Assembly (NCBI GenBank): GCA_038373865.1
Contig: JAXGGA010001071.1
Location: forward strand, 106,836-170,835
Direction: 5' to 3'
From: Uloborus plumipes
Taxonomy: Eukaryota > Arthropoda > Arachnida > Araneae > Uloboridae
Length of the DNA: 64,000 bases
The position numbers and the translations under genes are program-made. The notes under the pieces are model-generated. The model saw only the letters and a program-made list of their open reading frames with translations, did not search any database and was not told where the DNA came from. Position 1 is the first letter of the stretch. Every line of letters begins with the position of its first letter. Shown here one piece after another: positions 45,294 to 56,783 of this stretch.

Positions 45294-48063
45294 ATTAATG
45301 ATGTTCATATCACATGTGTACTAGTAGACGAAAATGTTTGAAAACTTGATTGCTGTTGAAAATCACAAAACATTGATTTGTTCTCCAGATTGCGGTAAAG
45401 CAACAGGTGTTTAACTTTTTTCAGTAGTTTATGATACTTCTACATGATTTCGGCTCTAAACGTAGCCAAAACCTCGGTATTTCACGCAGCCCGATTGTTC
45501 CATAATATCCTCTTTTCAACTACGATAAAAGTCAAATATTAATTATGAACGCATTTTAAGCAGACGTTTCGTAAAATACATATCTAACTACCCTCCCACA
45601 TCTACAGTATTGTGCTTCATTTTCATATTAAACACGGTTTGCCATTGTTTTTTACTTTTTTTTCTTTATAAAGTTAAAGATTTCACATGTATCTGCAAGA
45701 GCTTTTCCGCTACTTTGGTCCCACAAATCACACTCAGTAGATTTGGCAATGTGGAAAGCGATGAAACAAATGTGAAAGATATACATAAAAAAAATTGTAA
45801 TTAGGTATTGCTTTACTGTGAGGAAAATTTCAAATCTGTATAAGTTTTGAGTCCAGCATTTTGTAAAATACTAATTTCACCAACTAAAGTTATATTGCCA
45901 GCAAATATTTTCCTTCGTATTAAAAAACAGTTTATTCGTTTACGCTTGTTATCTTAAGGAGCTTATAGATACGTTAAATAAATTGATGATACACTAATTT
46001 TTCTTTTTTAAAACTGATATTTTTGAATTTATAATAAACCACTCCTAAATTAAACGTACCTTTTTTTGAAACAACTATATTTATGAGTTTTGAGTTTAAA
46101 CTTCGAAATATCATTGGAGGAAAGAAAACCTTGATAATTAGGACAAAATCTCGAACCAGAATTTAAAATAAGTTATTATTGCTGATTTCGAATGCTTGGA
46201 AAAAAATTCTTAAACACATCGCACGAAATAGCTGAATTAGAGGAAAAAAACTATTTTTCACAAATACGTAAGGGAATTTTCATTAAATATTTACGAACTT
46301 AGAGTCTGTGATGTAAAATATTTTTCGCACAATCAGCAGTTTTAAATACTTTCACGATAATTATCTTCTGATATCTTCTTCAAGCAGAGCAAAACGTTAT
46401 TTTTAAGAATCCTAAATGAGTTTACTCTTTACTCAGACGTATCGTAAAATCTAGATTGTTTACTGAGGCGGGCAGTTAGTAAACAAATGGCTTAGAGGAA
46501 CATAGAAAAGAAATAAAGAAACTGATTCAAAAGTAACTACAACAGCTTTTGCAAAAGTAAATGAAACAAATATAAATACATTTTGGGCTTTATTATTTCG
46601 TCAGGATTTGCGGAAAATAAAGTTTCTAAGGGAGAACGTGTTTGTTGCTTGCTTAGAATTCTTATACTGAAAAATTCATGCTACAAACTTGTTCAAAAAT
46701 GTTTAGTAGTTTAAGTATGCAGTTAAGACAATATTTTTGGCAAGAATCAAACCTCTAAAGCTTTTGCTACCAAAAGCGTTCTGGACTTATATTTATCCTG
46801 CTAAGTTGAAGTAAACTAAGTATGTAAGTTTCTTCTAGGAAAACAGCTACTGCCAAGAATGAAATTTCCATAAAAATATCAATGTCGTGGCCATAAAGGA
46901 TGCAAGTTACCTTACTTCAGTAAGTCTTAAAAAGAAAAATACTATATATGAAAATTTTCCTTTTATTCTGTAAATAATTTTCTACATTTGTATTTTTAAT
47001 TTCGCAGAGTCCCAATATGCTTAATAATTCGAAGATTTTTATTTATTCTAATTCAGTTAAAATATGATCAAAATTAAATTTCAGGTTTTTAGAATGACAT
47101 ATTAGTAAATTTCGTCAAAAAAAAAAAAAAAAAAAGGTGGTGTTTAACTAATACACTTTTCACCGTTACGTAGGTGATAATTTCGTAGCTGTGATCATAA
47201 TACAAAAAAGTGGCAAAAAAAGGTGAAATATTTGGGCCTTATTTCATCGTGCTTCTCGATCTTTCATTTAGATCTCAAATATGAAGCATTAAATTTATTC
47301 GTTTTTTACAAGATCTTAATAACTTTTGTTTAAAAGCGCAAAGTTGCTAAAAAGAATAACGTAAATTTAGCATCAAGTAAAGGTTTTTATTGCTTGTATC
47401 GGTTAACTTTTGGTATAAGAAATTTGGTGTAAGAATCCTTGTAATTGTGTGTGTTTGAAAAAAAAAAAAACAAGCAAAATAATAATACTAATAATCTATC
47501 TTTTATGCATCGCTTTTCACGTTCATTTATCTTTTTTTTTCAAAGTTTTCTGTAATATTTAGAGAGTTACTTATTTATTTATGATAACTACTACAACTTC
47601 TTATCTTACATTTAAATATTAAGGTAAATAAATAATGGTATAATTCAACCGCGACGAGATGGTCGGTGTCAATCAAATGAGAAAACGAGTCCATTCCTTA
47701 AAATAGGTAGAATTTCTACCCATTCAAATTCCCCCATCAATTGTGAATACCATTCCTCAATTTTCATCTGTGTATCACCCCTTCCTAAAAATGGACAATC
47801 CTGAAAAAAGGAGTCGTAGGCCATCTCTGTGAAGTTGAATTATAAAAACCTTCTATTTACTTTAGTAGCAATATACTGAGTTAGTAAAAGAAAATAAAAT
47901 CAGAAAGAAAACTATCCAGTCTGTGAACGTTTTTGCAAGTTTGCACGTCAAGAAAGGTGAAGAAACTCTGTCCTAGACTTATCGTAATGGTGTCAAAGCT
48001 GTTATGATATCTTTTTTGCACTTGCAGTACTTCGGCTGAAAAACTACATTTACAGAAAGTACG
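45294..48063. other. AT-rich intron, no gene seen
   Basis: No exon, RNA gene or bounded repeat is recognised. An A run lies at about 47118-47135. Confidence 0.5.
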
Positions 48064-48071
48064 GCTTGGAG

Positions 48072-48885
48072 TAGGGTTGCGACATCGCTGACAAAACATC
48101 GATTTTTCGAAACGTATACGATGTTAGAAATTAAAGCATCGATGGTATTGATACATCGATCAAAAAACATCGAAGTTTTCAAGCATCGATATTTCAAAAC
48201 ATCGAAATTTTTTTACATACACTATGTTCAATTTGGATGTACAATAACCCCTCGTTATATCCCTCAATCGGATATATCTCGATTTTTCTTTGCTTCCCAA
48301 ACACATATCGACTATACGCTTAAGACATAGGTGGTACTTATAGAAAACTTTTCCTTTTGAGATAGTTACGGCAACTATTGATTAATGATGTAACTTAAAA
48401 AAAAAATCTGCTGAAATAGAAAACATAAACATTGGAAGAAAAAAAATAAATAAAACATCGCATGCGAAACAACGATGTTTAAAAATCATCGACCTAAATG
48501 ATTGATGGTAATTAAAGAATTGTTATTCCAATAAGATAGATACTGTAATTACTGGTTAACAATGGATATTTTTATGGCATAGGTTTTATGAAACTTTTTT
48601 GCTGAAATATAAAGCATTGACACAGAGAAAAAAATACAGTGAGAACAAATCAGCGGTGCTTAATAAATATTGAGCGCAAAACATCGATAATAATCATGGA
48701 AAACTTTTTCCAGTGAGATTAATTCTGCAACCTCCGATTAACGATATACATCAATGTTTTAATTTAAAAATATTATCGCACATTTTTAAGCACCTTTTTT
48801 TCTGAAATATAAAGCATCGACATCGAAAAAAACACCGAACTCGAAACATAGATGTTTTGACAAAAACATCGATGTCGCAGCTCTA
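48072..48885. mobile_element. hAT-type MITE, 814 bp, with CATCGAT arrays
   Basis: Ends TAGGGTTGCGACATCG and CGATGTCGCAGCTCTA are inverted. The 8-base duplication GCTTGGAG at 48064-48071 and 48886-48893 is perfect. About a dozen AACATCGAT-like motifs are spread through it, densest near both ends, as expected for transposase-binding subterminal repeats of hAT elements. Confidence 0.92.
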
Positions 48886-49159
48886 GCTTGGAGAAAAGCC
48901 GTTATAAACAAAATTTAAGAATAAATTTTGAAATATTTTTAAAATTGCAGAGTTCAATTGGAATGTTTAAAGTGAAAAATTGAAATTCTGCACTGGGGGA
49001 CTCCCTCCCCCTCTCCGGGTTTCAAATGGATGTCGTATTGGCACCTGGTTAAAAATTTCAAATCTTGATGAGTGTGTGGCTATTTTTATATACTATCATC
49101 GTTGCACATGAAATACTTTTTATTCACAGTGTTTCGAAAAAGGATAAATTACTTGTCTA

Positions 49160-49780
49160 TTAGTAACGCTTCATTCTTTGTGAATGATTATAGTTAATGA
49201 TTAAAATTATTTACTACATTTAAAAGCACAAATAAGTATGATTAAAAAGGCAATAAAACGGCAAACTAGTTTCAAAGGGGTTGGGAGAGTTTAAATTCGA
49301 AAGAAACATGAGTTAGATCAATCAGTTATCAGCTCGTGCTGAGCCATGATTGGCCAGTGTGGGATAGCTCATAATTTAGTTTCTTCTTCTGAAGCTAAGA
49401 TTACTTGCAGACCATCGACTGTGGGGGAATTGGATTTCTTGGAGGCTTTTTCTGTTCATATGAAGTTAAAAAATATTTGTAATATCTCTCCGATTTCTCT
49501 TGATGGGTTTAAATTTGCCTTTTAAAATATGTCTTGTCCAATCATGGCTCAGCACATGCTGATACCTGATTGGTCTAATTCATGGTTCTTTTTTATTAAA
49601 ACTGTCTCAATCCATTGTTCATTCCACTTAAGTGCTAGGCACTGATAAATGGGGCTATTGCCTTCGAGACTATTATAGTTTGCCTTTTTAACCTTACTTA
49701 TTTGTGCTTTTAAAATTTAAACGTTGTAAATAGTTTTATTCTTCTCTGCACAAAGTCAATGATTTTAATTAATGCGTGCA
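49160..49780. mobile_element. Foldback sequence with about 200-250 bp arms
   Basis: TTTAAAAGCACAAATAAGTA and AAAAAGGC..AAACTA near 49220 recur inverted near 49690 (TAGTTTGCCTTTTTAACC, TACTTATTTGTGCTTTTAAA). Closer in, GCTGAGCCATGATTGG near 49340 pairs with CCAATCATGGCTCAGC near 49540. No duplication is visible. Confidence 0.78.
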
Positions 49781-51307
49781 TCATGATTTGAAATCTAAGA
49801 CTCATTTCACTTCTAAAGTGAAACCCAACAGACCTGGAGAGCAGCAGCATGCATCAATGGAAAACAGCGAATAATGTTTTGCATGTATCTTAAGAACTTT
49901 CCGGTCCTTTCACGTTATTTCGTTGCTCTGAATGCGACATAACCAGCATCAAGTTTAATTATGTTTGGGGATTATGAAACAAAAGTTCACGCTTCGGCGA
50001 TAATTGTTTTGGTCTTGTAGCTAAGAGATATTAATATTTGAGGGCCGACACAAAGTTGGCGTTCGTCGGAAAAATAATATTTGTTCTTTTCTATTGGTGC
50101 TTTGTTAATACAAATTTCATAACTTTCTGATAAATGTGAAAGCACGTTTGGAAGGGAAGAATTGTTTCTACGTACAGACTTAACGTATTTCTTTGTTAAT
50201 TTTTCAATATGCATTTTAGTTAGAGTTAAAGATTCGTAAATGGTTTTCTGCATCAATAAACTGTTTTTGCTGCGGAGGTAAATTCCAGTGAGCTTCAAAA
50301 GCTCTCCTCCGGGTTATTTACGTCTTTTTTAAGTTGTTAGATAATATCGATCGATCTTTTGTGAAATATCCTGATTTTAAGCAGTATTTGTTGAACTTAG
50401 GTTTGAAAATTGTATGGAATCAATGCCAGTGTTGACACAGATCATTCTTTTTTTTCTTAAAATATGGCTAAAAAGTTCTAAATTTCAATGGACACCAGTA
50501 AACAGCAGCGGTTGTATTGGACATTTTTCTTTAAAATAGATTTTTTTTTTTTGAAAACAGGCGCAAACATATTTCTCATAGTAATTCAATTGAAGTTTGG
50601 TATTAAAAAAATTTAAACTGCCCGTTCCAAGAGAATCCATTCATAAGTATAAAGCCTTTGCCAAAAACGATATCTTTCGGTTTTACCCGTGTCGCTCAGA
50701 GCCCAAAAGAAGTATTTATGAGACTGCAAAAGATTTAATGTATTATTTATAAGTTATAGATATTTAATGTCTTGAATTTAAACTGTAATGAGGGGTAAAC
50801 TTCCATGTTTCTGCTTCCTTTTTTTTAATCCTAAAAACGTTTTGAGGTTACAGTACATTTGAGTAATAAAAGTAAAATATGGAAAAAATTAGTACTATTC
50901 ATAACAAAAGTATCAGATTATTAATTACTGGTATAATGTCCTCTTAAAATTTTTTTAGGTGCTATAACTGTAGCTATATAAATGTTATTCAATTGACAAT
51001 AAAGTTTTATTTATATTTTTAGGAGCTTCCAGGAATGGAAAAAAATGCATCTGTTTGTACAACCAGTTTGTTTAAACTTTATTTGTTAATTTATTTACTA
51101 TCTTTTTTTTAAGCAAACTTTTATCTTATGGTTTTCCGAATATCACTCTGAAAGTATTTGAGGTTGCAGAAAGTTGAAGTTACAGATATTAAATTAAAAT
51201 CGAACTATTAATAGCAAATGTGTAAGTATTACGAATCACGGACTTTGTTTCATAAAATATCTATTGTAACTGTAGGTGTATCCAGATTATTTATTATCAA
51301 AGAAATC
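49781..51307. other. AT-rich intron, no gene seen
   Basis: The minus frame at 49987-50298 has no recognisable domain. Confidence 0.5.
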
Positions 51308-51475
51308 TGATTCACAATAACGTTTCAGGAAAAATCTCGCTGCATAGAATAAGAAAAGCACAACTTTAAAGCTACCAACTTTTAAAACTTTTGATTCAGA
51401 ATAACGTTTCAGGAAAAGAATCTCGCTGCTTAGAATATGGAAAACACGTCTTTAACACTTTCAAAACTTTTCAGC
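51308..51475. repeat. Tandem duplication of about 84 bp
   Basis: TGATTCACAATAACGTTTCA at 51308 and TGATTCAGAATAACGTTTCA at 51392 begin two units that continue with GGAAAA..TCTCGCTGC and TAGAATA. They are diverged by several substitutions and small indels. Confidence 0.8.
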
Positions 51476-52737
51476 AGATTCCAGCCCAGCAACTCAACTA
51501 GTATGGCTTTGAAAGTACTTTTCGCAAAAGAAAGAAAACTGGGTGTGGCTGATGAAAAATGATCGTCCACAGACGATAATTAAACTTCAGCCACACGCGG
51601 TCCACTATCCCTGCTCTCCATCGATATTTGGAGTCTCTAATAAAGTCGCCTATCGATAAACAGATTAAATGCGACCACACTTACTGCAGAGACCATCTTG
51701 TTCAATGTAGCATAGGAGAGGAGGGTTATCGGCGAAAGGTTTTTCGTCCTTGCAATTCTGTAAGCATTTCTACTTTTGAGGAAACTACTTCAGGACATTT
51801 CTATTTGAATGCCTAGGACATTATTGGTCGCTTATCGCTACCATCCGTTGGCGGGTAGTTACGCTACAAGAATGTATTTTTCTGATAATATTGCTTTTTC
51901 TGAACGCTTTCATGCCTATCGATTGCTCACTTATGCAGAGATGTTTTTTTAATGTACAGATTTTTCCAGTCGATTTATACATTACAAACTCAACGTTTAA
52001 AATAGAGTTTCTCTTGATATTTTTTTTGCTGCTGCGAAGAAAGACACATTTTATTAGCTCAAATTTTAGGATCTTTTAAAGATTGTAAATATTTTTTGTA
52101 GAAATGTTATATTCGGTTGCAACCTTTCTTGACTATAGAAAAATAAGCCGAGACCATACAAAGGAAGTAGTTCCTTGCGCGGTGTCCTAATTTTGGGTGA
52201 AATTAGATCTTTCCCTTTAGAATTTTGATTAGAGTGTTTCATCTGCGCATATGTAGCCTTTTTTTGTCACAATGCTCGTAATTTTCCTTATATTTTCAAT
52301 TTTACGAACTGGGTAGCGCGGAAGCGTACATCCATTTGATTCGACGCGCCAGCCAATAAGAGTTCACACACAGTTGGCAATCTCCTCGAATTCGCCAAGA
52401 AGGTTGCTGTTAACTCCATTGTTCTTCCGCGCGTAGTATCGTTAGTGTTAACTTGAGTTGCTGTCGAGTATAATTCAAAAGTGTCTAACTGTTGACGCTT
52501 AAAATTCCTATATATATATAACTGGTTTTTAAGGATGTGGTGCACGTATAATGTTTTCTAAACTAAAGAGCTAATCAGAAGAACAAGCAATTTGTCTAAT
52601 AAGACAATAAATAATTTTAAAATCGTCTTAAGCTTGATTATAATTTTTAATCTTCTGAAAATTAATCTGCGTGGTATAAATGGCATTGAATTAAAGAAAC
52701 TAATAAAAAAGTTAAGTATAGGTTGCTTATCACTTAC
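51476..52737. other. Intron directly 3' of the first Ig exon, with a GC-richer block
   Basis: 51480-51860 contains paired TATCGATAAAC / ATCGATATTTGG boxes and CCACACGCGG. 52300-52450 is GC-rich with an open minus frame (QMDVRFRATQFVK). Neither shows Ig or splice features that fit the gene. Candidate noncoding elements only. Confidence 0.35.
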
Positions 52738-52943
52738 GTCCAGGTAGACACCAGGAAGATCATATTTCTGTCCTGCTGGATTGTCACGTGGTAAGTACCG
52801 GTAGAACTCTACATCATTTTTGTACCACTTCACTGAATAGAGCTCGTCTGACTCTAAGTCCAATGAACAATTTAGCCATATGGAATCCCCTCGCATCACT
52901 GCTGTCGGTACGTCCAGACTAAGCATGCGCAAACCCAGACATC
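52738..52943 (-). CDS. Beat-like exon: end of signal region plus N-terminal half of Ig1
   Basis: The acceptor (TTTCTTTCAG) ends at 52944 and the donor GTAAGT starts at 52737. The exon is 206 bp, enters in phase 1 and leaves in phase 0. It reads CLGLRMLSLDVPTAVMRGDS, then WLNCSLDLESDELYSVKWYK, then NDVEFYRYLP, ending in LPGVYLD. The Cys in WLNC is the B-strand cysteine and the Trp in KWYK is the core tryptophan of a V-type Ig fold. The string RGDSIWLNCSLDLESDELYS is characteristic of the Beat first Ig domain. NCS is a possible N-glycosylation sequon. The leading CLGLR probably follows the signal peptidase site, because a phase-1 intron between signal exon and Ig exon is usual. It pairs with the exon at 26657-26522, 26 kb away. 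Confidence 0.93.
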
Positions 52944-54505
52944 CTGAAAGAAATAAAACATAATCAAAATTTTAGACAAACGTCTTGAAAGTCTCAAAAA
53001 TTGAAATTGACTTCTAATTTAAATTTATACGTACTTCCAAAATATTTTTCATCAAAAGCGCAATAAATAGCGTTCTAACTGCACAGAAACTCGACGACGC
53101 AACGGTTGTCAGATGCTAATCACATGCTTTATGTTGATGGCGTGAAAGCTACCTTTTGCTTCTCCAATTAGATGCCTGCTCTAAGGATACGAATAGGCTT
53201 GGCATGCTTGTAAGGCGGAATACTTAAAAAGGAACAATTTTGGAGCCTAGCGGTTGCTATCTGTATTTTTTCAAGGTGCAGAAACTCGCCAACTTTCATG
53301 TACTTTAGTTATGTGGCACGTCAAAAAATCCTTGATTGTCTATTTGTCTTAGATTCGCCTAAAATTTCTAGAGGAATTTTACATTGTAAGTGCTCTGATG
53401 GATAGAAACTTGAAATCAAAATTCTCAAATGTTAATAGAATCCATCCATGGTGGTTATACACATAAAAAAATAGTTGCCAGTCGCTGGTATATGCATTAG
53501 GTCTGCTAGAGAGCTAAAACGCAACCCCGTTATAAACAAATTAACTAGATATAAATAATACAACAATACGAAAATAATAAAATACATTCGTGCAACGAAA
53601 GAGGAATAAGAAACAACGTCGATAAAGCAGAAACACGCAATTGAATTGCAAACACGTGTTTTTGTGCTTCAAGGGAACATTTTTTTAATGCAACGAAGTG
53701 TGAGATTTGGGGTGTGAATTCTTCCGAGAATAGCAACGCGGTGCATCAAAACACAGATCAAGTAGTAAAAACCAGATATTAACAAAACAAACAAAACAAA
53801 ATGAAACCTAGAGCAGAAGCTGTTTTGCATACACTTCATCAAGAGAAAACAATACATTTTCAACATATCCTATAAGGAATAAATTGTTTATTGGTTCTTT
53901 ACCGACCTTGTTTACGATCGTTACTAATACAGTGCCCAATGCTTATTAAAATCACATTTGTTCCGAGGATATTCGATTTCATTAAGCGGCTGATTTTATA
54001 AACCGGCATACATAAAATTGCAAACAGAGAAGATTTTAAAGCTTAACGAAATAGAAAAGAAATTTATTACGATTATCTGTATTTTATTTTAAATTAATTA
54101 AAACACAATTAGAATTTAACTTATATGTATAAAGTGCATTTTTAAAATTACACAAGGGTTTTAAAATATTGACTTATTGCTGTTTGAGAAACAAAATTTG
54201 AAAGTAAAGATTTAACATCATTTGATAGCTTGTAACTTTCAGTATTATCTCCTCTTTGCTCTAAAGTTCACCGTATGGAAACAAGTGCTTTCTGACATCA
54301 AATGAAGAGTGCAAATTTGGCACTATGAAAGAGATTTCTTCATCTTCAGAGACCGATTCTTCCACTTATTGGTGTGACGTAACTCAAGAATTTATTATTT
54401 CTGTTGCAGTTTCACAGTCAGGTTTCTCTCCTGATGTTTGCAAATTATGCTGATGTTTAGAAGAAAAAGCGTGTTTTCTTTATTTTTTCCCGTTTTTAAC
54501 ATATA
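52944..54505. other. Intron upstream of the first visible exon, no gene seen
   Basis: This should be the intron between the signal-peptide exon and Ig1. The hydrophobic minus peptide at 53669-53866 lacks a fitting phase-1 donor, so I do not call it the first exon. Confidence 0.45.
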
Positions 54506-55795
54506 CCGTAAAATGGGGTGTATAGGAACAGCGGGGTCAATCGGAACAAAACTTCTCAACCGTACAAAGAAATTCTTCATAAATATACTATTGGGTATTT
54601 TTCGCCATGAATTTTTTTTTAGAAAGGTAAGATCATAGGAAGTAGGAAAAAAATACTTTTGTCAATCTGGCAACGCTACTGGCTTCTAAAGAGGGCTGCA
54701 CGTTGAATGCTAGAAAACATCACATTTTCATAGACTGCAAAACTTCATATGCAAGAACAAACCTTCTTATATTTAAAAACTATGAGTGGTATGTTTCAAT
54801 TATACATGTATCTGAACAACAGAATACCACATTAGAATTTACATTTTTTATAAATTGTGTCATAAAAGTGAAGAATTCTGAAAAATGCCATGGGAAAAAA
54901 ATTTGCGGGGTGAATCGGAACACTTAGTTCTGTTGTTCCAATTCAAACTTATTTGAAGGAAATTGTTTGAAAAATCAAGATTCTAACCCCAATTCTTCTA
55001 ATCAAGACAGGGACAAGGATTTATTACTGTTTATCCCTTCTCGTGAGCAACTAGATCTTAGAATGACAAAAGTTACAGATTTCAAAAGATTTTTTCTCCA
55101 GGAGACTTTTTTTTACTTAAAATAAAAGGGAGAAAGTCACATAGACTTTATGTAGTAAACGTCCAGCACACAGACAGTGATGAATAAGCGAAAAAATCTT
55201 TCAGGACAATCCCCGAAACCCAGAAATTTCAAAAAACTAAAGAAAAGGCAGAGTTCATCCCAGGAGATGTTATGAAAAAACTTAAGCCAAGTCACAATTG
55301 CTAGTTTTAAGGACAAGTACATATTTGTGGACGACATGAGTGACTTCCATTCATGTTAAATCTTTGCATTTCAATTCAAAAGCTTTTCTTAAAATTACTT
55401 TTCATTTTTCATAAGTTCAAAATTATTTTGAATTTTCACAAATTATAAACGTTTACTGGTACTGAAATTATACATTTATTTGACAGTAATTATCTGTTCT
55501 TATTCTCCCCCATCAATATTACTCATGTTTGTGAGACCTATTACAGATTAAATTGAAAAAAATAAAAATTTTAACAAGTGTTCCGATTGACCCCTATCAG
55601 CGGGGTGATTCGGAACACCCATAATTTGCTATATATTTTAATAATAATTTCTCAAAATCTTTTGTCTTTGCTTGGAATATCAAAAGTAAAGCAAGACCGA
55701 AGTTTTTACCCAAAAACTCAAATTAAAAAAAAATCTTTTAACTGCTTTTTTTACAATCAAAGCTGAAAAGTGTTCCGATTAACCCCATTTTACGG
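54506..55795. mobile_element. mariner-type element, 1290 bp, non-coding
   Basis: Ends CCGTAAAATGGGGT and ACCCCATTTTACGG are perfect inverted repeats flanked by TA at 54504-54505 and 55796-55797. Motifs GGGGTGAATCGGAACA and TGTTCCGATT recur inside (54903, 55576, 55602, 55770). No transposase frame. Confidence 0.9.
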
Positions 55796-55797
55796 TA

Positions 55798-56422
55798 CTC
55801 TTCAAAAACTTGATTTTATAAAACGGCGCTAATGATTTTATTAAAGGGTGGTTTTAACATGCTTTAATACAGTAATGATTCTGCTCTTCCAGATTTGATT
55901 TTATAAATCGGCTGATTTTATAATTTCATTTTTTTATTAGCGGTGGGCACTGTATAACAACTGTCTATTAGTTTAGTCTTTTGGAACCAACAGGAGTACA
56001 AGCGGAATACATGCACGTAAAATCGGTGTGTGCGAAATTTCTGTGGTTGGTTGTTGGTAGCTAACTTATATGCTAGGTACTGAAGACTCTCCCCTCTCTC
56101 CAGGGCCGAACTGAAACCGTGGAAGTCTTTGTTTCCACGGCTTGCCGATGCATTAAAGCCCCATAAAGCCAGTGAAAAAAATAGTAGGTGCGGGATACTC
56201 GGGGTACCACCTAGTACTAGCTCAACTGAAGCCGGTACTCCAGTTTGCATCATAGATTTGTTGGAAACTAATTTGGGCTAAGGAATTGGAGCCAGAGTTG
56301 GAATGATTTTGGAGAAAAACAATCGGAGTCCGGAGTAGTGAAAGTTACTGATCAGGCGGAGGAGGGGTGGGAGTCGAAGTCGGACTGATTTTGGAACGAG
56401 TCGGAGTTGTAAGTTCTAAAGC
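55798..56422. other. Intron with degenerate (GGAGTC)n repeat
   Basis: 56290-56415 carries a degenerate GGAGTCGGAGTT-type hexamer repeat that resumes at 56784-56860 after the hAT MITE. The part before 56270 shows nothing recognisable. Confidence 0.6.
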
Positions 56423-56775
56423 CAATGGCGCAACCACGTGGGGGAACATCATCGGAAAACAGCAAAAACCACGCCCACTTTTTTGCAAATACATTGATTT
56501 CTTAAAGCCGGAGGGCGGAATAGACCCCCCCCCATGCCCCCTTAAATGACGTTCCTGCCCAGAAGCATCAAGATGAGCTCCCTTGATTGAACCCAGCTCC
56601 TTGAAATGCGTTTTTTAGACTGCATTTTTGGAAATTTCCCAAGACATATCCCCCAACCCTCTTTTTAATTTCACCAAAAACGACTGCAGTTTTTTCTTTA
56701 GGACTTCAAATTCGAAAACTTTCCGAAGGAGGGCCACTTAGCCCCTCCCAGGAAACAATCCTGGGTACGCCACTG
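56423..56775. mobile_element. hAT-type MITE, 353 bp
   Basis: Ends CAATGGCGCAACC and GGGTACGCCACTG are imperfect inverted repeats; the 8-base duplication TCTAAAGC at 56415-56422 and 56776-56783 is perfect. It interrupts the hexamer repeat. Confidence 0.92.
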
Positions 56776-56783
56776 TCTAAAGC

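Noticed and set aside
52288..52545. GC-richer minus frame as an extra Beat exon
   Set aside because: No Ig cysteine or tryptophan pattern, and the Ig1 halves already join in frame without it.
53669..53866. Hydrophobic minus-strand peptide as the missing Beat signal peptide exon
   Set aside because: No suitable phase-1 donor or typical start context follows, and the peptide is Phe/Cys-rich without a cleavage-site pattern.
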